Part shown: piece after piece, positions 52,844 to 61,023 of the stretch
Numbering within the stretch: position 1 is the first letter of the stretch
How the letters are laid out: the number at the start of each line of letters is the position of its first letter
NCBI RefSeq assembly: GCF_013426735.1
Contig: NZ_AP023275.1
Location: 186,001 to 250,000, forward strand
From: Agrobacterium vitis
GTDB taxonomy: Bacteria; Pseudomonadota; Alphaproteobacteria; Rhizobiales; Rhizobiaceae
DNA length: 64,000 nucleotides
Direction of reading: 5' to 3'
Position numbers and translations under genes: made by a program
Notes under the pieces: model-generated
The model's database searches: none
What the model was told of the DNA's origin: nothing
Seen by the model: only the letters and a program-made list of their open reading frames with translations

Positions 52844-55800
52844 TGCGCTACGCCGAGCTCCAGGTCACCAGTCATTTCTCCTTCCTGCGTGGCGCGTCAG
52901 GCTGCGATGAGCTGTTTGCGACGGCCCAGGCACTCGGCATCGAGGCGCTTGGCATCGTCGATCGCAACAGCCTGGCTGGGATCGTGCGGGCCTGGGAAGC
53001 GGCCAAGGAAACCGGCGTCCGGCTGGTCGTCGGCTGCAGGCTCGATCTGGCGGACGGCATGTCGATGCTGGTCTATCCGACGGACCGGGCCGCCTATTCG
53101 AGGCTTTGCCGGCTGCTGTCACTCGGCAAGGAGCGCGGCGGCAAAGGAAAATGTATCCTCGATCTGACGGATGTGGCTCTTTATGCAGAGGGCCTGCTCG
53201 CCGTCCTGATCCCCGACGAGGCCGATGATGCATGCGCCGTCCAGCTGCGCAAGGTGAAGGAGATATTTGGTGACCGCGCCTATATGGCACTGACGCTGCG
53301 CCGGCGACCGAACGACCAACTGCGCCTGCATGAGCTCAACACCCTGGCGATCCGGCAAAAGGTCCGGCCGGTCATCACCAATGACGTGCTGTTTCACGAG
53401 CCGGGCAGGCGACAGCTGCAGGATATCGTCACCTGCATTCGCCATCGCACGACCATCGACCGGGCCGGGTTCTTGCGCGAACGGCACGCCGATCGTTTTT
53501 TGAAGCCCCCTGAGGAAATGCACCGTCTGTTCGGCCGCTATCCTGAGGCACTCGCCCGCACCCGCGAGATTGTCGATCGCTGTCGCTTCGACATGAGCGA
53601 GCTCACCTACCAATATCCCGAGGAGGCGATCATCCCCGGACTGACGGCGCAGCAGACGCTGGAAAAATTCACCTGGGAGGGCGTTCACGATCGGTATCCC
53701 GAGGGTGTGCCGGATGATGTGGTGAAGACGCTCAATCACGAACTCGATCTGATCCGCAAACTCGACTACGCCCCGTACTTCCTGACGGTCTACAGCATCG
53801 TCCGCTTCGCGCGATCTCAAGATATCCTCTGCCAGGGTCGTGGAAGTGCGGCCAATTCAGCCGTCTGTTATGTGCTTGGGATCACGTCGATCGATCCGGC
53901 CGCCAACGATCTGCTGTTCGAGCGCTTTATCTCGGAGGAGCGCAACGAGCCACCTGATATCGACGTCGATTTCGAACATGCCAGGCGCGAAGAGGTGATC
54001 CAGTGGATCTACAAGACCTACGGCCGGCAGAAGGCTGCCCTTTGCGCGACCGTCACGCGCTACCGCGCCAAGGGTGCGCTGCGTGATGTCGGCAAGGTGC
54101 TCGGCTTGCCCGAAGACATGATCACGGCGCTGTCGGCAGGCGTCTGGGGCTGGAGCAAGGAGGGCGTCGGTGAAAAGCAGGTCAACGAGCTGAACATGAA
54201 CATGTCCGACCGCCGCCTGCGGCTGACATTGGAACTGGCGCAGCAACTCATGGGCGCCCCGCGTCATCTGGGCCAGCACCCCGGCGGTTTTGTCCTGACC
54301 AATGACCGCCTCGACGAGCTGGTGCCGGTCGAGCAGGCCCGGATGGAGGATCGGCAAACGATCGAATGGGACAAGGACGACATCGAGGCGCTCAAGTTCA
54401 TGAAGGTTGATGTGCTGGCCTTGGGAATGCTGACCTGCATGGCCAAGGGCTTTGCATTGCTGGAAGAGCACAAGGGAGTGAAGCTTGATCTCGCCACCAT
54501 CGAGCAGGAGGACCCGGCCACTTACGCGATGATCCGCAAGGCCGACACGCTCGGCACCTTCCAGATCGAATCCCGCGCGCAGATGTCGATGCTGCCGCGG
54601 CTGAAACCCCAGACCTATTACGATCTGGTCATTCAGGTGGCCATTGTTCGCCCCGGTCCGATCCAGGGCGACATGGTGCATCCTTATCTGAGACGGCGCG
54701 AAGGCAAGGAGGCGGTCGTTTATCCCAAGCCGGAACTGGAGGCTGTGCTCGGCAAGACGCTGGGCGTGCCGTTGTTTCAGGAGAGTGCCATGAAAGTCGC
54801 GATCGTCTGTGCCGGTTTTACCGCCGGCGAGGCCGATGCCCTCAGACGCTCGATGGCGACCTTCAAGTTCACCGGCGGGGTCAGCAAGTTCAAGGACAAG
54901 CTCGTCCAGGGGATGGTGAAAAACGGCTACACCGAGGAATTCGCCGAAAAAACCTTCTCGCAGCTCGAAGGCTTTGGCTCCTATGGTTTTCCAGAAAGCC
55001 ACGCGGCGTCTTTCGCCCTCATCGCCTATGCCTCGTCCTATGTGAAATGCCACTATCCGGATGTGTTCTGTGCCGCCCTCATCAACGCGCAACCGATGGG
55101 GTTCTATGCGCCGGCTCAGATCGTCACCGATGCCCGAGACCATGGTGTTGCGATCCGGCCGGTTTGTATCAACCGTTCACGATGGGATTGCACGCTCGAA
55201 GAGATCAAGGGAACCGACGATCATGCCGTGCGCCTCGGGATGCGACTGGTCAAGGGTTTGCCCGAACAGGATGCGGCGAAGATCGCGGTGGCGCGCGGCG
55301 GCGATCACTTCGTTTCCATCGACGATATGTGGCGGCGCGCCGGCGTGTCGTCGGCCTCCCTGGTCAAGCTCGCCGAAGCTGATGCGTTCCGGCCGTCCTT
55401 AAACCTTGAAAGACGGGACGCGCTCTGGGCGATCAAGGCATTGCGCGACGAGCCGCTCCCTTTGTTTGCTGCGGCTGCCGATCGCGAGCGGGCGGTAATT
55501 GCCGAACAGCAGGAACCGGACGTGACGCTTCGGCAGATGACGGAGGGCGCCAATGTCGTAGAGGACTACGGGCATAAGGGGGTCACTCTGCGAGCCCATC
55601 CGGTCAGTTTCCTGCGGGAGGATCTCGCCCGCCGAAACATCGTCACCTGTGCCGAGGCAACATCGGCGCGTGACGGGCGATGGCTGATGACATCAGGCCT
55701 TGTCCTCGTCCGGCAGAAACCGGGTAGCGCCAAGGGTGTGATGTTCATGACCATCGAGGATGAGACAGGCGTTGCCAATATCGTCGTCTGGCCAAGCCTG

Positions 55801-56106
55801 TTCGAAAAGCAGCGTCGCGTCGTGCTTGGATCGGCCATGATGGCGATCAACGGCAGGATCCAACGCGAAGGCGGCGTGGTGCATCTGGTGGCGCAACGGC
55901 TGTTCGATCTGACCAGCGATCTGGCGAGCCTCGGCGAGCGGGACACATTCCGGGTGCCGACAGGGCGTGGCGATGAATTCGCACATGGATCACCCGGCAG
56001 TCCCGACAGTCGTGAGCGGCCGCCGATGGGCGTCAAGGCCCGGGAAATTTACGTGCCTGACTTGCATATCGACACGTTGAAGGTGAAAAGCCGGAATTTT
56101 CAGTAA
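52843..56106 (+). CDS. dnaE2: Error-prone DNA polymerase DnaE2 (ImuC)
   Basis: 1087 residues from [20 protein letters not shown] (52843, overlapping the imuB stop). N-terminal PHP domain ([20 protein letters not shown]); C-family palm with [17 protein letters not shown] (near 368) holding catalytic aspartates; fingers with [16 protein letters not shown] ([20 protein letters not shown]) and [20 protein letters not shown]; and a C-terminal OB fold ([20 protein letters not shown]). Full length. It performs mutagenic translesion synthesis with ImuA and ImuB after DNA damage. Confidence 0.97.
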   Translation: MRYAELQVTSHFSFLRGASGCDELFATAQALGIEALGIVDRNSLAGIVRAWEAAKETGVRLVVGCRLDLADGMSMLVYPTDRAAYSRLCRLLSLGKERGGKGKCILDLTDVALYAEGLLAVLIPDEADDACAVQLRKVKEIFGDRAYMALTLRRRPNDQLRLHELNTLAIRQKVRPVITNDVLFHEPGRRQLQDIVTCIRHRTTIDRAGFLRERHADRFLKPPEEMHRLFGRYPEALARTREIVDRCRFDMSELTYQYPEEAIIPGLTAQQTLEKFTWEGVHDRYPEGVPDDVVKTLNHELDLIRKLDYAPYFLTVYSIVRFARSQDILCQGRGSAANSAVCYVLGITSIDPAANDLLFERFISEERNEPPDIDVDFEHARREEVIQWIYKTYGRQKAALCATVTRYRAKGALRDVGKVLGLPEDMITALSAGVWGWSKEGVGEKQVNELNMNMSDRRLRLTLELAQQLMGAPRHLGQHPGGFVLTNDRLDELVPVEQARMEDRQTIEWDKDDIEALKFMKVDVLALGMLTCMAKGFALLEEHKGVKLDLATIEQEDPATYAMIRKADTLGTFQIESRAQMSMLPRLKPQTYYDLVIQVAIVRPGPIQGDMVHPYLRRREGKEAVVYPKPELEAVLGKTLGVPLFQESAMKVAIVCAGFTAGEADALRRSMATFKFTGGVSKFKDKLVQGMVKNGYTEEFAEKTFSQLEGFGSYGFPESHAASFALIAYASSYVKCHYPDVFCAALINAQPMGFYAPAQIVTDARDHGVAIRPVCINRSRWDCTLEEIKGTDDHAVRLGMRLVKGLPEQDAAKIAVARGGDHFVSIDDMWRRAGVSSASLVKLAEADAFRPSLNLERRDALWAIKALRDEPLPLFAAAADRERAVIAEQQEPDVTLRQMTEGANVVEDYGHKGVTLRAHPVSFLREDLARRNIVTCAEATSARDGRWLMTSGLVLVRQKPGSAKGVMFMTIEDETGVANIVVWPSLFEKQRRVVLGSAMMAINGRIQREGGVVHLVAQRLFDLTSDLASLGERDTFRVPTGRGDEFAHGSPGSPDSRERPPMGVKAREIYVPDLHIDTLKVKSRNFQ

Positions 56107-56170
56107 ATCCGCAGATGTAGGGTGCAGTTAGCCTGCCACTTCATAGGCATGCTAATCGACTCATCAAGGA

Positions 56171-56374
56171 TCAGAGTACGCTGACGTTCTCGGCCTTGGA
56201 CTTTCCGGTCTTGCGATCCTGGCCAACCTCGAAGCTGACTTTGTCACCTTCTCTCAGCGACCCGCCTTGTTGCAAAGCAGATACGTGCACGAAGACATCC
56301 GTTCCGCCTGTCTCCGGTGTGATGAAACCAAATCCCTTGTCATCATTGAAAAATTTTACAGTACCGGTGGGCAT
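56171..56374 (-). CDS. Cold-shock domain protein (CspA family)
   Basis: 67 residues with both RNA-binding motifs, KGFGFITPE (RNP1) and [10 protein letters not shown] (RNP2), and the [11 protein letters not shown] start. A single-stranded nucleic-acid chaperone. It is convergent with dnaE2, with no clear terminator between. Confidence 0.96.
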   Translation of the reverse strand: MPTGTVKFFNDDKGFGFITPETGGTDVFVHVSALQQGGSLREGDKVSFEVGQDRKTGKSKAENVSVL

Positions 56375-56499
56375 GACAGTTCCTCTTCAAATCCCGCAGC
56401 CATTTGACTCTGCGACAGGCTTTTTATAGTGCGATTGCTTGCTCAACAACTGCCAACAGGGCGATAGCGGCATCGAGGCCTATTCTTAGAGGGGATGGG

Positions 56500-57591
56500 C
56501 TATTTGGTCGTGTTGACCGCTGCCTCAAGCTCCTCAATACTTTTCATCACCGCTTCGAAGCCGGGCGGCGTTGCAAAGATCATTGCCGACATTCTTTCGT
56601 AGTCAGCGGCGAGTTTCTTGCGCATGGTTGGTGTCGGCACGAGGCGATATGTGCCGGGCACGGCCCGATCATATCGGTGGTCTGGAGATCGGAACATGAG
56701 TTCCTTATGCTGTCTGCATGCCTCTGCGAGTTCACGCATTGAAGCCGTTGCCAGACCGTAGTCCTGATGTGTCCAAATCTGGTGGACGTCGTAATAGTGA
56801 CGTGAATATCGATTGAGGTCCGGGATCCTTCTTTCCGGGTCTTCCTCAGCGCTGCGCTTTTCGGTCGTTTCCGTCATCGCGTGCAGAATGAGAACCTTTT
56901 CCCAAAACGTCCTCTCCGGCTTAACGGTCGTGACGTTGGGAACAGTGAAATCGCTTTCACCCATTTCCTTGGCGACATAGGCCAGAATCGTCCGCACCTC
57001 CGCCGGAAGTGGGTCTGGGCGCGCTCCGCCTTCAATACGCACTGCTGCCTCAACATAGCCCGCGCTTGTATCGAAAACGCTTTTGTATCCGACCACGAGA
57101 ATGTCGAGGGCATCTTTCTTCCGGTAGGCATCGTAACCGAAATTGAGAGAGAAATGCCCGGCTTGGCCGATCTCGGCCTCGACCGCATCAATTTCTTGGC
57201 TAAGGCTTTCCTTGAGGGGGCCGGACATATATTGGCGTGCGGCCTCGTCGACCTCTTCCGCCAGTGCCTTTTGCTGCTTGGTCACCGAGGAGAGAGCCGC
57301 AATCTCAGGCTCAGTCGGCACTTTCAGATCGGCTTTGTAAATGCCGATATCGATATCCTCGGAAAAGCGATTGATCAGGCCATAGGCCTTGCTGAGGCTG
57401 GTGCCACCCTTGAAGTAGAGGCCGATCGGATCGTCGGTGCGCCCATTGAACAGGAAGTCGAGAACCCAGCAGACGTAGAGATCCTTTTCGATATTCTCGG
57501 CGCGCGTTTGTAGGTCGGAAGCCACTGTTTCGAACAAGGCCCGGCGCTCATCGGCGCTACTGCGAAGCACATTAATGAAGCCCTGGCGCAT
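56500..57591 (-). CDS. AbiEii-type nucleotidyltransferase toxin
   Basis: 363 residues. The AbiEii/AbiGii signature is LYFKGGTSLSKAYGLINRFSEDIDI (nucleotidyltransferase G-S/T-S and D-x-D, near residues 60-84), with ERTFWEKVLILHA further on. The toxin half of a type IV toxin-antitoxin or abortive-infection pair. It overlaps the antitoxin gene by 20 bases. Confidence 0.92.
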   Translation of the reverse strand: MRQGFINVLRSSADERRALFETVASDLQTRAENIEKDLYVCWVLDFLFNGRTDDPIGLYFKGGTSLSKAYGLINRFSEDIDIGIYKADLKVPTEPEIAALSSVTKQQKALAEEVDEAARQYMSGPLKESLSQEIDAVEAEIGQAGHFSLNFGYDAYRKKDALDILVVGYKSVFDTSAGYVEAAVRIEGGARPDPLPAEVRTILAYVAKEMGESDFTVPNVTTVKPERTFWEKVLILHAMTETTEKRSAEEDPERRIPDLNRYSRHYYDVHQIWTHQDYGLATASMRELAEACRQHKELMFRSPDHRYDRAVPGTYRLVPTPTMRKKLAADYERMSAMIFATPPGFEAVMKSIEELEAAVNTTK

Positions 57592-58279
57592 TTTCTTCCT
57601 CTGTGACGCGAGTGTCGCGCGTTATTGTCTCCACCACGGGATACATCCATGCAGGAAGTGCGCGAATGTTCTCGCGCAGATCTTCGACGATTGATCGCTT
57701 TTGCGAGCTTTGCGCGAGATGACGGACCACTCCGTCGACGATGGTTTCGAAATTCGACCGTTCGTCCCGAAACCAGCTCAGGGCCTGGACGATCCGCATG
57801 GCAGGTCGCCCGGCCCAAAAAGCCGTCTTTGCCGCTATTCTCTTGAAATCAAGCCGGTAGATGACCGGCTTCGTTGCGTTCGGATCGCCGGAGTTTGCTT
57901 GGATCTCAATCGTGCGAGGGTAGGTATCCGCGTAGATCGTCGAACGTGCGGGGACAGCTGTTGTCAAGCCAAGGTCGTTAGCGGCGGTCATGCCGTCAAC
58001 CAAAACCCGCAGCTTGTCACGCCGCGCAATCGCGTCGACGAACGCGGCGCGCGGCGGGAACACCATTTTCCCAGTCAACTGGCTGATGCCCGGCTTGTCG
58101 TAGAAGCCTCGATATGGGCGCCGAATATCTCCGCGGGTGGTGAGCCTCTGCAGCGCCTTTTCGACCGCATTGGGTGTTCCGATATCGAGGAAGTCGTCAC
58201 GCGACCAAACGCCTCCGGGGGACGCCGCAGCTATGCGATCGTGAATGCGCTCAAGAGTGTCCGATGTCGGATTCGGCAT
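57572..58279 (-). CDS. AbiEi-like antitoxin (DUF6088 type)
   Basis: 235 residues. An N-terminal winged helix (HDRIAAASPGGVWSRDDFLDIGTPNAVEKALQRLTTRGDIRRPYRGFYDKP) followed by a larger domain with FVDAIARRDKLRVLVDGMTAANDLGL. AbiEi proteins block their toxin indirectly and repress the operon. The ATG at 58279 lies 16 bases from a double palindromic operator. Confidence 0.88.
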   Translation of the reverse strand: MPNPTSDTLERIHDRIAAASPGGVWSRDDFLDIGTPNAVEKALQRLTTRGDIRRPYRGFYDKPGISQLTGKMVFPPRAAFVDAIARRDKLRVLVDGMTAANDLGLTTAVPARSTIYADTYPRTIEIQANSGDPNATKPVIYRLDFKRIAAKTAFWAGRPAMRIVQALSWFRDERSNFETIVDGVVRHLAQSSQKRSIVEDLRENIRALPAWMYPVVETITRDTRVTEEENAPGLH

Positions 58280-58294
58280 GGTTGTCCTACCTTC

Positions 58295-58379
58295 TGACCG
58301 AAGATTATATACAAACTTTGGTCACTAGCAACCGGCGCTGCCCTACTGACCAATTTTTATATCTAAATATTGGTCAGTA
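58295..58379. promoter_or_regulatory. Double palindromic operator of the AbiE-type operon
   Basis: Operator 1: TGACCGAAG (58295-58303) and CTTTGGTCA (58316-58324). Operator 2: TACTGACCAAT (58344-58354) and ATTGGTCAGTA (58369-58379), perfect 11-base arms. The centres are 52 bases apart, about five helical turns, so two antitoxin molecules would bind the same DNA face. AT-rich TTATATA between the arms of operator 1 is a likely -10 region. Confidence 0.75.
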
Positions 58380-58897
58380 AAGCGCATGCAAAATTCGACG
58401 CATGCGTTGTTCCCAATCGTTGCAAACCGGAGAGAACGAGGCCTTCACAGTTGGACATAACGTCGCCCTGTCGGCCGGACTGTTGGCTATGCAGAAGCCT
58501 CGGGACGCGACTCTTCTCCCTTCTGGCTTTCATCCCTGACGCGTTCAGTGACTACGTTGGTCTGGCACCATCAAGCGTTGCCCCACAGTTCCCCTTTCGG
58601 AAAACCACAAGCAGCAACTGCCCAACACTTTCTTTGTATCGGAACCTGCAGGTCGCCTGATCAGCAAGCGGCAAGGCAATTCAGGCCGAGCGCAATAATG
58701 CTTCAACCATTGGCGTTGCCAACCCAGCTCTCTTGTCTGGCATCCCTAATCCAGTCCCGACCTTGGACGGTCAACCCACAGGGGGTTCGCAGCTACTGCG
58801 ACCTCTCTGGCTACGCCGCCGAGGTGACCGCGGCCGGGTCCGGATCAAACGGGTGCCATCGAGCGGGGATCGGCCCCGCCAACGGATGGAGCCTCAC
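58380..58897 (+). promoter_or_regulatory. Leader and intergenic region before the second plasmid-core block
   Basis: About 520 bases with no supported gene. Two open frames here have no family likeness or ribosome binding sites. The last 150 bases are GC-rich, like the leaders at 3858 and 6856. Confidence 0.35.
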
Positions 58898-59077
58898 ATG
58901 TCGGATCTGACCCTTGCACAAAACCACGCATTCGATCTAGCCCGGACCCTGATGGTCCCGGTCACCCTCTTCGAAATCGATGGCGAGATCGGCGTCATGC
59001 TTTCCGCCGAGTATGACGGCGACGAGGACGCCATCATCAATATCTATGATCCCTTTGCCTACGGATCGGCTCATTGA
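58898..59077 (+). CDS. Small 59-residue plasmid-core protein
   Basis: ATG 58898 with GGATGGAG upstream. Acidic: SDLTLAQNHAFDLARTLMVP and AEYDGDEDAIINIYDPFAYG. No named family recognised, but the gene is in a conserved position before the Toprim gene. Its stop codon lies inside a perfect hairpin. Confidence 0.65.
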   Translation: MSDLTLAQNHAFDLARTLMVPVTLFEIDGEIGVMLSAEYDGDEDAIINIYDPFAYGSAH

Positions 59078-59084
59078 GCCGATC
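59064..59084 (+). terminator. Hairpin across the stop codon of the 58898 gene
   Basis: GATCGGCTC (59064-59072), loop ATT, GAGCCGATC (59076-59084). The TGA stop is in the loop and right arm. A CCCC..GGGG hairpin follows at 59086-59097. It may be an attenuator or 3' stabiliser. Confidence 0.45.
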
Positions 59085-59252
59085 ACCCCTTTCGGGGGAA
59101 GGCGTGCCGCTTGCGCTGTTGCGCGCGCAAGGGAGGCTTCGCCGCGAGCTTACCTCGCAGATCTGCACATTGCGAACCGCGCCCTTGCGCGCTTCCATCT
59201 TCGCGGCCTGGGCGCTGCCAGTCCAAAAAGTCAGGAAAGCAGAGGAAGCGAA

Positions 59253-60188
59253 ATGGGAAAAAATGATATCGAGGAGCTGCGTGCCCGGGTGGGCTGCGCA
59301 GCCGTCCTTGAGCATGAGGGGTTCGCGATAGACCGGAAAGAAAGCACGCGCCGGGCAGTCAAATTCCGCTGCGACGACGATATCATCATCGTGATTCATG
59401 ACGACAGAGGCTGGTTCGACGCCCGTTCGGATGCCAAGGGCGATGTTTTCGCGCTCGCAAGCTATCTCCACGGGATCGGCTTTACGGAGGCCTTGGCGGT
59501 GGTCGGCGATCTCGTCGCGTTTCAGCCGACCGAGCCGGCCTGGGAGAGGCCTCTCCGTCAAACGCAAACAGGGGCTTCGATCCCTGGCCGGTGGAACCAC
59601 CGAAAACGGCCATGGCGCGCATCGGCGACGTGGAGCTATCTTCGACAGAACCGGGCGCTGCCATGGCAGGTCATTTCTGCGGCGATCGAGGCGGACGTTC
59701 TTCGAGAAGGCCCATTTGGCTCGATGTGGGCAAAGCATGTCGATAAGGCGGGCGCGGTCATTGGCTGGGAAGAGCGCGGTCCGGACTGGCGCGGGTTTTC
59801 CACCGGCGGCGCCAAGGCGCTCTTCCGGTTTGGAATGAACGACGTTCGTCGGATCTGTGTGACCGAGGCGGCGATCGATGCGCTCAGCCTGGCCGCAATC
59901 GAGCAGACACGATCCGACACGCTCTACGTCAGCACCGGCGGCGGGTGGTCGCCGCTAACCGCGCTCGCGTTGAAAAACTTAGCGTCCGGGGAAGGCACGT
60001 GGCTGGTGGCCGCGACCGACAACAATGTTCAGGGTGAGGTTTTTGCCGATCGTCTGCGCCAGATGGCGGAATGCGCCGGCTGCGATTTCTCCCGGCTGAG
60101 GTCGCGATGTGAAGACTGGAATGAGGAACTGAAGGCCAGGAGGGAAAGAGGAGAGCTGCCGCATACGCGGCCAGCGCATCAAGGGTAA
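59253..60188 (+). CDS. DUF3991/Toprim-domain protein
   Basis: 311 residues from ATG 59253 (AGAGGAAGCG upstream). The N-terminal part (IEELRARVGCAAVLEHEGFA, KGDVFALASYLHGIGFTEAL) is DUF3991-like and resembles a primase zinc-finger region without its cysteines. The C-terminal part is Toprim-like: RICVTEAAIDALSLAAIEQT (E) and TWLVAATDNNVQGEVFADRL (D-x-N in place of D-x-D). It is probably a primase-like or nuclease-like plasmid protein. It is in the same block as DUF1419 and the methylase-helicase. Confidence 0.82.
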   Translation: MGKNDIEELRARVGCAAVLEHEGFAIDRKESTRRAVKFRCDDDIIIVIHDDRGWFDARSDAKGDVFALASYLHGIGFTEALAVVGDLVAFQPTEPAWERPLRQTQTGASIPGRWNHRKRPWRASATWSYLRQNRALPWQVISAAIEADVLREGPFGSMWAKHVDKAGAVIGWEERGPDWRGFSTGGAKALFRFGMNDVRRICVTEAAIDALSLAAIEQTRSDTLYVSTGGGWSPLTALALKNLASGEGTWLVAATDNNVQGEVFADRLRQMAECAGCDFSRLRSRCEDWNEELKARRERGELPHTRPAHQG

Positions 60189-60319
60189 AGCTGCCGCCCG
60201 CCTGACGGCGGCCCTTGACCCGCTGCCCGCGAGGCGCCGGCTGAGGAGGGGTAATCAAAGGACTGAACAGAGAGGTCGATCAGGCTTCGCTTCAGTCGCA
60301 ACCCCCAGAGGAGCCGCAG

Positions 60320-60925
60320 ATGTTCGTTTCCCCCGCTATCCGTAAGGTGTTCGAAGGCGTGGCCAGCCGCCATGAGATGTACGCCCTGTTCAACCGCCAC
60401 AGCCAGTCGCCATTCGACGATGACCGTATTTCCGGCACGCGTTATGTCGGTGAGTGGTTCGAGATATCCGAAGCCGACCACGACCGCATGTTCGAGATCC
60501 TCCCTCCGCTGTTTTACCGCGGTGACATGTTCGCCATGCGCGAGTTTCTGGCCGCCAGCGTCACCAGCGTGTTCTTCGCGTTGACGATCGATGATCGGTC
60601 TCGCTGGTTCCATGGCTATTGCGATCTCGGTGATCGCCAGTCGCCCGACCGGATGCGCGGCGAGATTATTGCCCGGGAATCCCGCCCGGTGCGCGCAATG
60701 AGCGCCCAAGAAAAACTCGATCATATCTGGAGCATGACCGGCCCCGATTTTCGTGCCTATGCCGACAACCGCTGGCCTGCGGATCTTCGCAATCGCCAGA
60801 TCGTGCTCATCTATCCCTCTGCCCAGGGCAAAATCTGGAAGCTTCTGGCCGATCTGACCGACGAGGAGATCGCCGCCAAACTCCCGGTGCAATTCCGTCT
60901 TCTGCCGGAAACCATCGCTGCCTGA
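60320..60925 (+). CDS. DUF1419 family protein
   Basis: 201 residues, ATG 60320 after CAGAGGAG. SPAIRKVFEGVASRHEMYAL, YVGEWFEISEADHDRMFEIL, PPLFYRGDMFAMREFLAASV and RWFHGYCDLGDR fit DUF1419, a rhizobial plasmid family of unknown function. A truncated second copy lies at 24182. It directly precedes the methylase-helicase gene. Confidence 0.88.
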   Translation: MFVSPAIRKVFEGVASRHEMYALFNRHSQSPFDDDRISGTRYVGEWFEISEADHDRMFEILPPLFYRGDMFAMREFLAASVTSVFFALTIDDRSRWFHGYCDLGDRQSPDRMRGEIIARESRPVRAMSAQEKLDHIWSMTGPDFRAYADNRWPADLRNRQIVLIYPSAQGKIWKLLADLTDEEIAAKLPVQFRLLPETIAA

Positions 60926-61023
60926 CGGCAGTCTTCACGTCCAAACCTCCACCATCCGCAGCCTGGCAACACCGCTTCTTCCCGCGAGTGTGCCTCGGCG
61001 CGCCCACTCACAGGAGTTTTCCA

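Noticed and set aside
53857..55143. 428-codon minus-strand open frame within dnaE2
   Set aside because: It lies fully inside the catalytic core of dnaE2 and shows no domain of its own.
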